Shown here: positions 41,542-50,267 of the stretch, one piece after another
How the letters are laid out: each line of letters opens with the position of its first letter
Position numbering within the stretch: the first letter of the stretch is position 1
Assembly: GCA_023457895.1 (NCBI GenBank)
Contig: JAEXAY010000020.1
Location: 27,598-91,597 of the forward strand
Direction of reading: 5' to 3'
DNA: 64,000 nucleotides
Source of the DNA: Pseudomonadota bacterium
GTDB lineage: Bacteria > Pseudomonadota > Alphaproteobacteria > Sphingomonadales > Sphingomonadaceae
The notes under the pieces: generated by a model
Seen by the model: the letters and a program-made list of their open reading frames with translations, nothing else
Databases searched by the model: none
Told to the model about the DNA's origin: nothing
Program-made: the position numbers and the translations under genes

Positions 41542-43902
41542 CTACGTGTTGCCCAGCGTCGGAAGCTTTAGCCCGCGCAACCGCAAGGCGTTGGCAATGA
41601 CGGACACTGACGACAGGCTCATCGCCGCGGCGGCGATCATCGGGTTGAGAAGGAGGCCAAAGGCGGGAAACAGCACGCCCGCTGCCACCGGGATGCCGAG
41701 CGTGTTATATCCGAAGGCGAACACGAGATTCTGGCGGATGTTCCGCATAGTTGCGCGCGACAGGACGATGGCCTGGAGCGCACCGGTTAGGTCGCCGCGA
41801 ACCAAGGTGACGCCGGCGCTCTCAATCGCCACGTCGGTGCCAGTGCCCATCGCAATGCCTACGTCCGCAGCCGCCAGAGCTGGCGCGTCGTTGATGCCGT
41901 CCCCCGCCATCGCAACACGCTTGCCTGAGGCCTTGAGCGCCTTGACCTTGCGATGCTTGTCCTCGGGCGAGACGTTTGCCTCGACCTCGTCGATACCGAG
42001 CTGGCGGGCTACGGCTTCGGCGGTGGCGCGGCTGTCGCCGGTCAGCATGACCACTTCGATCCCGCGCTCGTGCAGCGCCCGGATGGCCGCCGCGCTGGTC
42101 GGCTTGATTGGATCTGCGACCGCGATCAGCCCTGCCGGTGCGCCATCGATGGCCACGAACATCACGGTTTGACCTTGGGAGCGTCCGGCTTCTGCGGACG
42201 CGAGCCATTCCGCATCATCGATATCAAGCCGCCGCATCAGCTTCTCGTTGCCGATAGCGACCGTCTGCGGTCCCACGCGCGCCTCGACACCCTCGCCGGT
42301 AGTCGACGACAAATCAGACGCTGCCTCGAAGGCCACACCGCGCGACTTGGCGCCTTCAACTATTGCGTGGGCGAGCGGATGCTCGCTCCCTGCTTCGACT
42401 GCAGCGACTTTGCCGAGAAAATCCGCTTCATCAATGCCGCCGCGGGGGATCACCGCAACCAGATCGGGCTTGCCCATGGTTAGAGTACCCGTCTTGTCGA
42501 CCACCAGCGTGTCGATCTTTTCGAGCGTCTCCAGCGCCTCGGCGTTGCGAATGAGGATGCCGTGTTGAGCGCCCTTGCCGGTCCCGGTCATGATCGACAT
42601 CGGCGTGGCTAGTCCTAGCGCGCAAGGACAGGCGATGATGAGCACCGCAATCGCGTTGACCAGTGCATAGGCCAGCGCCGGAAAAGGCCCCCAGATTGCC
42701 CAGACAATGAAAGTAATAACCGCTATGACGACCACTGCAGGCACGAACCAGGCCGCGACCTGGTCGGCCAGGCGCTGGATCGGTGCCCGGCTGCGCTGCG
42801 CCTCAGCGACCATCTGGACGATCTTCGACAGCATCGTGTCCTTACCGACTGCGCCCGCGCGCATCACGAAGCCGCCCGTCTGATTGACCGTTCCGCCGAT
42901 CACCTGGTCGCCGACCCTCTTGGAAACCGGCAAGGGCTCACCACTGATCATGGATTCGTCGATTGTGCTCGCGCCCTCGGTCACCTCGCCATCGACCGGT
43001 ACCTTATCACCCGGGCGGACGCGGAGCAGGTCACCGCTCGCCAAATGGTCGAGCGACACTTCGCGCTCGTCGCCGGTCCCGAATATCTTGACCGCTGTTG
43101 GCGGCGCGAGTTCAAGGAGCGCACGCAGCGCGCTCGATGTCGAGCCGCGCGCCCTGAGTTCAAGCACCTGGCCGAGTAGGACAAGTGTGGTGATGACCGC
43201 CGCCGCCTCGTAATAGACGCCGACGTGGCCAGCGTGATCGCGGAAGGCGGGCGGGAATATGTGGGGCAGGAGCGTCGCGACGAGACTGAACAGGAATGCG
43301 ATCGCCACCCCAAAACCGATCAGCGTGAACATGTTGAGATTGCGGGTTTTGAGCGACTGCCATGCTCGCTCAAAGAAGGGCCAGCCACCCCACAGTACGA
43401 CGGGCGTCGCAAGGAACAGTTGTGCCCATTGCGCGCGTGCCGGTTCAATCAGCCGGTCGAAGCTGATCCCGGGCACCATGTCGCTCATCGCGTAGACGAA
43501 CAACGGCAGGGTGAAGAGCGCGCTGACCCAGAACCGGCGGGTCATGTCAACGAGTTCGGGATCAGGTCCATCGTCGAGGCTGACCGTCTCGGGCTCGAGC
43601 GCCATTCCGCAGATGGGGCAGCTTCCCGGTCCTACCTGCCGGATCTCGGGATGCATGGGACAGGTATAGATCGTTCCTTCGGGAACGTCATCGACCTGCT
43701 TGAGATGCTCGCCCGAAAGATAATGCTCCGAGTCGGTTACGAACTTGTCCATGCACCGCGCCGAACAGAAGTAGTGGGTCGCACCATCGTGCTCGGCGAT
43801 ATGCGCCGCGCCCTCGATCGTCACGCTCATGCCGCAGACGGGATCTAAGGCGGTAGCTTCACCTTGCGCGCGGCGTGCGTGGTGGGTGTCGCAACAGCTC
43901 AT
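41542..43902 (-). CDS. Copper-translocating P-type ATPase
   Basis: A 786-aa P1B-type ATPase. The N terminus has a YHS domain (DPVCGMSVTIEG, YFCSARCMDKF) and a heavy-metal-binding YTCPMHPEI...CPICGMALEPE domain rather than a CxxC ferredoxin-like HMA. Core motifs are the actuator ISGEPLPV, membrane CPC (IACPCALG, about 423), phosphorylated Asp in DKTGTLTMG (about 468), HPLAHAI and MAGDGINDAPAL. CPC points to Cu(I)/Ag(I) export. GAGG ribosome site. Confidence 0.94.
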   Translation of the reverse strand: MSCCDTHHARRAQGEATALDPVCGMSVTIEGAAHIAEHDGATHYFCSARCMDKFVTDSEHYLSGEHLKQVDDVPEGTIYTCPMHPEIRQVGPGSCPICGMALEPETVSLDDGPDPELVDMTRRFWVSALFTLPLFVYAMSDMVPGISFDRLIEPARAQWAQLFLATPVVLWGGWPFFERAWQSLKTRNLNMFTLIGFGVAIAFLFSLVATLLPHIFPPAFRDHAGHVGVYYEAAAVITTLVLLGQVLELRARGSTSSALRALLELAPPTAVKIFGTGDEREVSLDHLASGDLLRVRPGDKVPVDGEVTEGASTIDESMISGEPLPVSKRVGDQVIGGTVNQTGGFVMRAGAVGKDTMLSKIVQMVAEAQRSRAPIQRLADQVAAWFVPAVVVIAVITFIVWAIWGPFPALAYALVNAIAVLIIACPCALGLATPMSIMTGTGKGAQHGILIRNAEALETLEKIDTLVVDKTGTLTMGKPDLVAVIPRGGIDEADFLGKVAAVEAGSEHPLAHAIVEGAKSRGVAFEAASDLSSTTGEGVEARVGPQTVAIGNEKLMRRLDIDDAEWLASAEAGRSQGQTVMFVAIDGAPAGLIAVADPIKPTSAAAIRALHERGIEVVMLTGDSRATAEAVARQLGIDEVEANVSPEDKHRKVKALKASGKRVAMAGDGINDAPALAAADVGIAMGTGTDVAIESAGVTLVRGDLTGALQAIVLSRATMRNIRQNLVFAFGYNTLGIPVAAGVLFPAFGLLLNPMIAAAAMSLSSVSVIANALRLRGLKLPTLGNT

Positions 43903-43941
43903 CGATTGCCTCCTCTGCTTCGCAGGTGCGTATGATTGAGA

Positions 43942-44406
43942 TCAGGGATAGGACGCGAACACCTCGCGGCGACCATTGCCGAAAGCGATGACCTGGTAAG
44001 GCTGGACTTTGCCCCCCGCTTCCATGCCCGGCGACCCGAGCGGCATACCGGCCACCGCGAGACCCTGGACCCAGTCGGGCCTTTCTGCGAGCAAGCGCTC
44101 GACGTCGGCGGCGGGCACGTGGCCTTCAATGACGTACCCATCCGCGATCATGGTATGACACGAACGAAGGTCATCGGGGACGCCGTTCTTCGTCTTTACC
44201 GACGCCATGTCGGGGTGATCCACCGTGGCGACTTCATGTCGGTCGCCCTGCCGCATGTGGGCGGCCCAGGCTCCGCAACATCCGCAGCTGGGATCGCGAT
44301 ACATTGTAAAGCTAGCCGCCTGCGCCGCGCCAGTACAGGCCGCGAGCAATATCGTGCCAAGTATGGGGAGAAGCGGGCGACGACTCGGATTTCTGTTGAA
44401 GCTCAT
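43942..44406 (-). CDS. DUF411 periplasmic metal-binding protein
   Basis: 154 aa. The signal or lipoprotein-type N terminus (PILGTILLAACTGAAQA) is followed by a DUF411 domain: YRDPSCGCCGAWAAHMR, VPDDLRSCHTMIADGYVIEGHVPA. The CGCC and CHT cysteines are the conserved candidate copper ligands. Found beside copper exporters in many proteobacteria. Its start shares one base with the stop of the lipoprotein gene before it. Confidence 0.87.
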   Translation of the reverse strand: MSFNRNPSRRPLLPILGTILLAACTGAAQAASFTMYRDPSCGCCGAWAAHMRQGDRHEVATVDHPDMASVKTKNGVPDDLRSCHTMIADGYVIEGHVPAADVERLLAERPDWVQGLAVAGMPLGSPGMEAGGKVQPYQVIAFGNGRREVFASYP

Positions 44407-44789
44407 CAGTTGTGTCCCATTGCTTTCATGTCTTCGTCGGACATGGTCGACATGTCGTGGCCGGCATGCGGATCAGCGGCGGGCGTTGCGGCGGCCGTCG
44501 GCGTGGGGGTTGCGACAGGTGCCGGCGTGGCCTTGCGAGCGGAAGGTGCGGGCGTGCGGGTGGTTGTAGGCTGCGGAACCGACGCGGCGACTGGCGTTTC
44601 ATTTGTCGGCTCTGCGACCAGTTCGGTGACCGGCTCGGAAGCAACCGGAGCCGGGGTAGCGATAACTGTATCACCTGCCGGAGTTTCCTCTTCCACCGGA
44701 GCGGCGGCATCGCCGCAAGCTGCCAGCGGAAGCAAGAGCGCTGACGCGAGCAACGACTTTCCGGCGAATGCGAGAGAATTGAAACGCAT
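44406..44789 (-). CDS. Pro/Thr/Ala-rich lipoprotein of the copper operon
   Basis: 127 aa. Lipobox SALLLPLAAC followed by a long low-complexity Pro/Thr/Ala/Glu linker and a short C-terminal motif PHAGHDMSTMSDEDMKAMGHN, rich in His and Met and thus a possible copper-binding tail. No known family was recognised. The ATG at 44789 has AAGGAG; the longer frame upstream runs into DUF2231 and is rejected. Confidence 0.75.
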   Translation of the reverse strand: MRFNSLAFAGKSLLASALLLPLAACGDAAAPVEEETPAGDTVIATPAPVASEPVTELVAEPTNETPVAASVPQPTTTRTPAPSARKATPAPVATPTPTAAATPAADPHAGHDMSTMSDEDMKAMGHN

Positions 44790-44800
44790 GGCAGGCTCCT

Positions 44801-45430
44801 TCAGAGTTTGAGGTGATTGAGGCCGTGAGCGAGCTCGCCGCCCATGTAGCCCTGAGCGATCAGCAGTGCTGCAATCGGGAAAAGCGTGAGGCGAAGAGCA
44901 AGGCGCGATTGCGGATTTCGAAACGCGATCCATGCTGAGATCACACCAAGGGCGGTGATCAGCATCCCGTTCCAGCGGTGAAGTTGCATGACGGTATCGC
45001 CGCCGAACCACAGTCCGGTGTGTATCCACCCGAACAGGGCGGCCAAGACACCTCCCGCAGCGCCGCCAAAGATCATGACCCTTACGGCCGCTCCGCCTTC
45101 GGGAGTATGGCGGGATATGACGAACAGCTCGGTAAGCGCGGCCATCAGGAACAGCGCTATCGGGAAATGGACGGTTACCGGATGCAGGTTCTTGAGCGTG
45201 CCGGCTATGCCTTCGCTCTCGACCTGCTCGGCATCATGGCCTTGCGTGGTTTCGCTGGAAACTGCGGCGCTACCCATCGCTTCCATATCGTGACCGGGCT
45301 GAGCATGGACCTTCGCGCTTACAGCAGGACGCGTCGCCTCCTCCTCATGCTTTTCGTCACCGTGTGCGAACGCAACCGTTGCCGAGAGGAGAAGGGCCAG
45401 GCTGGCCGAAAGGCGGAGACAGGAATTCAC
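44801..45430 (-). CDS. DUF2231 membrane protein
   Basis: 209 aa. A signal peptide (LSASLALLLSATVAFA) is followed by a His/Glu-rich segment and four membrane helices with the DUF2231 opening NLHPVTVHFPIALFLMAAL. The conserved histidines (LHPVTVHFP, QLHRWNG) suggest haem or metal binding, unproven. It begins with GTG in the overlap GTGA with the csoR stop, so it is translationally coupled to csoR. Confidence 0.8.
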   Translation of the reverse strand: MNSCLRLSASLALLLSATVAFAHGDEKHEEEATRPAVSAKVHAQPGHDMEAMGSAAVSSETTQGHDAEQVESEGIAGTLKNLHPVTVHFPIALFLMAALTELFVISRHTPEGGAAVRVMIFGGAAGGVLAALFGWIHTGLWFGGDTVMQLHRWNGMLITALGVISAWIAFRNPQSRLALRLTLFPIAALLIAQGYMGGELAHGLNHLKL

Positions 45431-45702
45431 CGCTTGGCCTTCTCGAAAAGGTCGACCAGTTCGCCGAACTTCTGTCTCTGCTCGTCAGCGTCACCGCTGG
45501 CGATCGCCTCTGCCACGCAGCACGCGGCATGGCGCTTGAGAATTTCGCTCTCGGCACGGCCAAGTGCAGCTTTGATAGCCTGGACCTGGTTCAGGACGTC
45601 AATGCAGTAACGATCGTCCTCGATCATCTGCGCCACGCCGCGGACCTGTCCCTCGATCCTGCGAAGACGATTGACGATGCGGGAACCATCGGTTGCTGAC
45701 AC
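45427..45702 (-). CDS. csoR: Copper-sensing repressor, CsoR/RcnR family
   Basis: 91 aa from a GTG start at 45702 that has GGAG 8 bases upstream; the frame can be extended to an ATG at 45747, but that would translate one of the operators. The all-helical fold begins GSRIVNRLRRIEGQVRGV. Cys33, His58 and Cys62 (RYCID, KRHAACC) match the C-H-C Cu(I) site of CsoR. It should release the operators when it binds Cu(I), derepressing both its own operon and copAB. Confidence 0.9.
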   Translation of the reverse strand: MSATDGSRIVNRLRRIEGQVRGVAQMIEDDRYCIDVLNQVQAIKAALGRAESEILKRHAACCVAEAIASGDADEQRQKFGELVDLFEKAKR

Positions 45703-45724
45703 GTTTAACGCTCCATCTGCCGGA

Positions 45725-45763
45725 ATACCCTGCGGGGTATCTTGCAATACTCCTGGGGGGTAT
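45725..45763. promoter_or_regulatory. Paired CsoR-type operators in the divergent csoR/copA promoter
   Basis: ATACCC-TGCG-GGGTAT (45725-45740) is a perfect palindrome with G/C run ends typical of CsoR sites. A second, imperfect one, ATACTCCTGGGGGGTAT, lies at 45747-45763. They are 22 bases apart, centre to centre, and sit between the csoR GTG start and the copA start. Confidence 0.8.
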
Positions 45764-45795
45764 ATATGACAAGGGCAGAAGGAGTTGCAAGACCT

Positions 45796-47616
45796 ATGTC
45801 TGAATTGCTGGTTTCTCGTCGAGGACTGTTAGGAACAGGGGCGCTTGGCGCAGGTGCACTGGCCCTGCCCGCCTGGGCTCGCGGTGCTGATCTGCACGGC
45901 GCCGGATCTATCCGCCACGGTTTCGACGAAGTTTCGGGCCGCGACATCGCCCTGACAATCGGCGAGGGACCTCGCGTCGTTCAGGGACGTCGAGGTCACG
46001 CGATTGCTGTCAATGGCAGCGTGCCCGGTCCGCTGGTTCGCCTCAAGGAAGGTCAGCCGGTTCGACTCGCAGTCACGAACACGCTCGATGAAGACAGCTC
46101 GATCCATTGGCATGGCCTGCTGCTGCCGTTCCAGTTCGACGGCGTTCCCGGTGTCAGCTTCCCCGGAATCAGGCCGGGCGAAACCTTCGTTTATGACATT
46201 CCCGCGCTGCGACAGAGCGGCACGTATTGGTGGCATAGCCACTCGGGACTGCAGGAACAGGCCGGACATTACGGCCCGATCGTGGTCGAACCCTCTGACA
46301 TGGACTCCGTGCAGGCCGACCGCGATTACGTGCTGCTCCTCAGCGAATTCACCCCGCTTCACCCGCACACGATCATGGACAAGCTGAAGAAGGGCGAAGG
46401 CTACTTCAATTACCAGCAGAACACATGGACCGACGATTATCCGCTTTCGGGCCAAGACCGGCGGATGTGGGCGCGCATGCGCATGATGGCGACCGACATC
46501 CTCGACGTAACCGGTTCGACCTACACCTACCTCGCCAATGGGCGCGGACCGGAAGAGGGTCTCGAGTTCCTGTTCAACCCTGGCGAGCGGGTGCGGCTGC
46601 GCGTCATCAACGGCAGCGCGATGACCTTCTTCAACGTCCGCATTCCCGGAGTGAAGTTCTGGGTGGTCGGCGCCGATGGGCAGAACGTGCGCCCGGTCGA
46701 GGTCGAGGAGTTCCAGATCGGCACGGCGGAAACCTACGACATCGTTGTCGAGCCGACCGGCGAGGCGCGGACAATCGTGGCCGAGAGCATGGATCGGTCG
46801 GGCATGGCGGTAGCGACCCTAGCTTCCCGTCCCGGTGCGCGTGCCGAAATCCCCGCGCTTCGTAATCCCCCGCTGCTGACGATGGCAGACATGGGTATGA
46901 ACCACGGGTCGGGCGGGATGGACCATGGTGGCGGCGGCATGGCCGGCATGGATCATTCGGCCATGAGTCATGACATGCCAGCACAAGGTGCGACCTCCGA
47001 TCCGATGGCCGGTATGGATATGAGCGGCATGAATATGCGCGACACGTCCCTGCTTCCGCCTGACGTGAAGGTCGGCCCCGGCATCGACATGGTGTCGATG
47101 AACCCGGTCGATCGCATGGGCGATCCGGGCCTTGGCTTGGACAACGTTCCCCACAAGGTTCTCAACTACAAGGATCTTGTCGCGCTTGAGCCGAACGACG
47201 ATCTGCGCCGCCCGTCACGGAGCATGGAGATCCACCTGACCGGCAACATGGAACGCTATATGTGGTCGTTCGACGGCAAGAAGTTCACCGCCGTCAGCGA
47301 CGATCCAATCCGTTTCGCGTATAACGAGCGGGTCCGGGTAAAGCTCGTCAACGATACGATGATGGCCCACCCGATCCATCTGCACGGGCATTTCTTCGAG
47401 CTGGTCAACGGCGCGCCTGCTGATCGCCAGCCTCAAAAGCACACGGTTATCGTGCAGCCCGGCGGCAGCGCGACCTTCGACCTCACCGCCGACGAACAGG
47501 GCGACTGGGCCTTCCACTGCCATCTGCTCTACCACATGCATTCGGGCATGTTCCAGATTGTGACCGTCGCCAGGCCGCCTTCGGCTCCCGATGTGAAGCG
47601 GGTGGGAGAAGACTGA
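45796..47616 (+). CDS. copA: Copper resistance multicopper oxidase CopA (Tat-exported)
   Basis: 606 aa. The N terminus SELLVSRRGLLGTGALGAGAL is a twin-arginine signal. Three cupredoxin domains carry HWHGLLLP, YWWHSHSGLQEQAG, HPIHLHGHFFEL and the type 1/3 cluster HCHLLYHMHSGMF (about 574-586). A Met/His-rich insert (MNHGSGGMDHGGGGMAGMDH) near residues 370-415 binds Cu(I). It oxidises Cu(I) in the periplasm. The ATG at 45796 has AAGGAG and puts the Tat motif at the N terminus; ATGs at 45742 and 45766 are alternatives. Confidence 0.94.
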   Translation: MSELLVSRRGLLGTGALGAGALALPAWARGADLHGAGSIRHGFDEVSGRDIALTIGEGPRVVQGRRGHAIAVNGSVPGPLVRLKEGQPVRLAVTNTLDEDSSIHWHGLLLPFQFDGVPGVSFPGIRPGETFVYDIPALRQSGTYWWHSHSGLQEQAGHYGPIVVEPSDMDSVQADRDYVLLLSEFTPLHPHTIMDKLKKGEGYFNYQQNTWTDDYPLSGQDRRMWARMRMMATDILDVTGSTYTYLANGRGPEEGLEFLFNPGERVRLRVINGSAMTFFNVRIPGVKFWVVGADGQNVRPVEVEEFQIGTAETYDIVVEPTGEARTIVAESMDRSGMAVATLASRPGARAEIPALRNPPLLTMADMGMNHGSGGMDHGGGGMAGMDHSAMSHDMPAQGATSDPMAGMDMSGMNMRDTSLLPPDVKVGPGIDMVSMNPVDRMGDPGLGLDNVPHKVLNYKDLVALEPNDDLRRPSRSMEIHLTGNMERYMWSFDGKKFTAVSDDPIRFAYNERVRVKLVNDTMMAHPIHLHGHFFELVNGAPADRQPQKHTVIVQPGGSATFDLTADEQGDWAFHCHLLYHMHSGMFQIVTVARPPSAPDVKRVGED

Positions 47617-48827
47617 TGCGCCTGCTCGTCGCCATGCTCCTCGCGAGCGCCGCCACCCCAGCTTTTGCACAGGACCACTCGGGCCACGCGATGCCTAGCA
47701 CGCAAACACCTGCCCAGACCGAATGCGAAAAGGAAGCCGCACGCCACCGCGCCATGGGCCATGCCGTTCCCGAAGGGGCCTGCGCGCCGGCGGCGGAACC
47801 GGCCGAACTGGCCCAGGATGGTCACGCCAACAGCCATACCGGCATGGACCATTCTCAGATGGACCATTCTCAGATGAACCATTCTCGGATGAACCATTTG
47901 CAGATGGACCATGGCCAAATGCAGGGCATGGATCACTCGACCATGGATCATTCCAAGATGGATGGCAGGGACCATTCCACGATGGCTCATGAAGACATGC
48001 AGCTGCCCGAACAGGCGCCTATGGACCACGGTGCGATGGACCACGGTGCGATGGACCACGGCGCGATGGACGTGACACCCATCCCGGAAGGGCCGCCTCC
48101 GGCTGCGGCGGGATCCGGACCGCCCCGCGCCGCCGATGCGATCTGGGGCGCCGAAGCAATGCGCGCCTCGCGCGATGCTCTGCGCGCCGAGAACGGCGGG
48201 ATGAACGTGTTCTGGTTCCAGGGCGACCGCTTCGAATATCGCGCGCGGGAAGGCGGGGATGGCTACCTGTGGGACTTGCAGGGCTACTACGGCGGAGACC
48301 TCGACAAGTTCTGGTTCAAGAGCGAAGGCGAAGGCACATTCGGAGAAAGCCCCGAGTCCGCCGAAATCCAAGGCCTTTGGAGCCATGCGATCGGCCCTTT
48401 GTGGGACCTGCAAGCTGGTGTCCGGCAGGACCTGACCGGTCCCGAACGCACCCACGCCGTCATCGGCGTACAGGGTTTGGCACCCTATACTTTTGAAGTC
48501 GATGCAGCAGCCTTTCTGTCGAACAAGGGCGACCTGACTGCAAGTATCGAGGCCGAGCTTGACCAGCGCATTACCCAGCGCCTGATCCTTCAACCGCGCA
48601 CCGAAGTGAACCTGTCCGCGCAAGACATTCCCGAACTCGGTGTCGGCGCAGGTCTCAATTCGGTCGAGTTGGGTATTCGGCTACGCTACGAATTCGCCCG
48701 TGAATTCGCGCCGTATGTCGGCGTTGAACAGGAATGGAAGGTGGGCCAAAGCGCCGATTACGCTCGTCTCGCGGGCGAAGATCCGAGCGTGAGCAACTAC
48801 GTCGTCGGTGTCCGGTTCTGGTTTTAG
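47616..48827 (+). CDS. copB: Copper resistance outer-membrane protein CopB
   Basis: 403 aa. A signal peptide (MRLLVAMLLASAATPAFA), a Met/His-rich region (about 20-150) with repeats such as MDHSQMDHSQMNH, and a C-terminal beta-barrel CopB domain (FWFQGDRFEYR, GDLDKFWFKSEGEG, ending VGVRFWF). It probably sequesters or exports copper at the outer membrane. The start shares one base with the copA stop. Confidence 0.92.
   Translation: MRLLVAMLLASAATPAFAQDHSGHAMPSTQTPAQTECEKEAARHRAMGHAVPEGACAPAAEPAELAQDGHANSHTGMDHSQMDHSQMNHSRMNHLQMDHGQMQGMDHSTMDHSKMDGRDHSTMAHEDMQLPEQAPMDHGAMDHGAMDHGAMDVTPIPEGPPPAAAGSGPPRAADAIWGAEAMRASRDALRAENGGMNVFWFQGDRFEYRAREGGDGYLWDLQGYYGGDLDKFWFKSEGEGTFGESPESAEIQGLWSHAIGPLWDLQAGVRQDLTGPERTHAVIGVQGLAPYTFEVDAAAFLSNKGDLTASIEAELDQRITQRLILQPRTEVNLSAQDIPELGVGAGLNSVELGIRLRYEFAREFAPYVGVEQEWKVGQSADYARLAGEDPSVSNYVVGVRFWF
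47844..47918 (+). repeat. Five 15-bp tandem repeats in copB (MDHSQ units)
   Basis: Five consecutive 15-base units of the type ATGGACCATTCTCAG, the first two identical and later ones diverging. They encode a five-residue Met-Asp-His-Ser-Gln metal-binding repeat. The DNA-level identity implies recent expansion. Confidence 0.9.
48021..48065 (+). repeat. Three 15-bp tandem repeats in copB (MDHGA units)
   Basis: Three units ATGGACCACGGTGCG, two identical and one with a single change, encoding Met-Asp-His-Gly-Ala. A separate expansion from the MDHSQ block in the same gene. Confidence 0.9.
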
Positions 48828-48885
48828 ACTAATCGAAATTTTCCTCGCCTCAGCAAGTCGCTTCATCACAGCTCAAGGGCCGGAC

Positions 48886-50070
48886 TCAAGTGGTGTTGCC
48901 GCAGCAATAATCTCCCCACGCTTCCATCAGCTTCACCCGAGCGCCGGGATTGTCCGGTGTGCCGAGATAGGTCGTGCGGCGATATGCCGCCTGCACCGCG
49001 TCAGGCGTCTTGTGCGCTAGCGCCGCCTCGACAACCGCATTGGGGAAGCCTTCGTTCGCTGCCCAGTCTGTAAAGCTGGAGCGAAATCCGTGAACGTGGA
49101 AAGGCTCCTGCATGTCGCGCATGACCTTGAGCAGGGTCATGTTGGACATCGCCTTGCCGGTCATGCCGGGGAAAACCACTTCGGCTCCCTCCATCTGCAT
49201 TGCTTCCGCCTTCACAAGGACCGCCATCGCCGCTTCTGAAAGCGGCACGATGTGCGCCCTGCTGCGCTTCATATGCTCGGCTGGGATTGTCCAGAGGCGC
49301 TGATCCAGATCGAATTCATCCCACTTCGCGAGCCGTACTTCCTGCGAGCGGACACCCGTCAGAATGAGCAAGTCGAGCGCAAGACGCGAGTAGGATGGTT
49401 TGCGCCGCAAGGCGGTCAGGAATGGAGGAACGGCAACGTATGGCATCGCCTTGCGGTTTGCCGGTTTCTTGATCTGCCTAGGCAGCCCTCGCCCCGCTTT
49501 CAGGCTGCTATTGCCCGATGGAGCCTCCGTTGAGCGCCAGCCTTTGGCGTGGGAGTAGTCGAGCACCGCGCAAATCCGATTGCGAACCTGACGGGCGGTT
49601 TCGGGAATTTCCTGCCAGATCGGCGTCAGAACCGTGATGATGTCGGCAGCGGTGATTCCGCCAGTCGTCATGTCGCCCAATTTCGGGAAGGCGTAGTTCT
49701 CCAAACTGGCCAGCCACTGGCGACCATAGACATCACTCTTCCAGCCAGCCTCGTTCTCGGTGTGATATTGGGTAGCGGCTTCGCGGAAGGTGACCTTGGC
49801 TGCTTCCTCGTCCTTCCGCTCGGTCAGCACGTCGCGCTTTTCAACCTTCACGGCTTTGCGGAGTTCGGCGGCTTTTGTGCGGGCCTCGGCCAGCGTCACC
49901 AGCTTTGCGCTACCCACTCCGATGTCGCGTCGCTTGCCATCCTGCTGGAGTCGCAAATTCCAATAAGCACCCCCGCGTTTGTCCACTTTCAGGAATAATC
50001 CGTCACCGTCTTGATAGGTGCCCGGATTCGCCAAGGCAGCCTTGACCGCTACCGCCGTGAGTTTGCCCAT
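48886..50070 (-). CDS. Tyrosine-type integrase, P4/DUF4102 family
   Basis: 394 aa. The N-terminal arm-binding domain (LTAVAVKAALANPGTYQDGDGLFLKV) is typical of P4-like integrases that use tRNA genes. The catalytic domain has Arg in TGVRSQEVRLAKW, HVHGFRSSF (H-x-x-R), LAHK and the nucleophile Tyr in AAYRRT. It starts 198 bases from the tRNA-Tyr 3' end, with its promoter and att arm sites in between. The in-frame extension to 50130 crosses an arm repeat and is rejected. Confidence 0.93.
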   Translation of the reverse strand: MGKLTAVAVKAALANPGTYQDGDGLFLKVDKRGGAYWNLRLQQDGKRRDIGVGSAKLVTLAEARTKAAELRKAVKVEKRDVLTERKDEEAAKVTFREAATQYHTENEAGWKSDVYGRQWLASLENYAFPKLGDMTTGGITAADIITVLTPIWQEIPETARQVRNRICAVLDYSHAKGWRSTEAPSGNSSLKAGRGLPRQIKKPANRKAMPYVAVPPFLTALRRKPSYSRLALDLLILTGVRSQEVRLAKWDEFDLDQRLWTIPAEHMKRSRAHIVPLSEAAMAVLVKAEAMQMEGAEVVFPGMTGKAMSNMTLLKVMRDMQEPFHVHGFRSSFTDWAANEGFPNAVVEAALAHKTPDAVQAAYRRTTYLGTPDNPGARVKLMEAWGDYCCGNTT

Positions 50071-50075
50071 TGCTC

Positions 50076-50153
50076 TACCCCCACATTTTTCGGGACCGAG
50101 TTGCGAAACCAAAGTGTGGGGGTAAGCCACTTTACCCCCACATTACCCCCACA
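50076..50153. repeat. Arm-type repeats at the integrase end of the island
   Basis: Four copies of TACCCCCACA: direct at 50076, 50133 and 50144, and inverted at 50115. The first continues as TTTTTCGG, as does the copy at the far end of the island. They lie between the integrase start and the tRNA and probably serve as integrase arm sites. They could also autoregulate int. Confidence 0.7.
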
Positions 50154-50267
50154 CTTGGCTCCGGTTGCAGGCAAATTGCAGCGGTCAAATGCGGACGGTA
50201 AGGGCGATAATGCCCTTGGTTTTCTGCGATTTCTAGGGCTTTTCGGGGATGTTCTGAGAAAGGGCGG

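Noticed and set aside
47844..48065. Repeats in copB as a CRISPR or minisatellite outside a gene
   Set aside because: Units are 15 bases, contiguous and in frame, encoding Met/His motifs.
50071..50130. N-terminal extension of the integrase
   Set aside because: It would translate an arm-type repeat, and the conserved arm domain begins at 50070.
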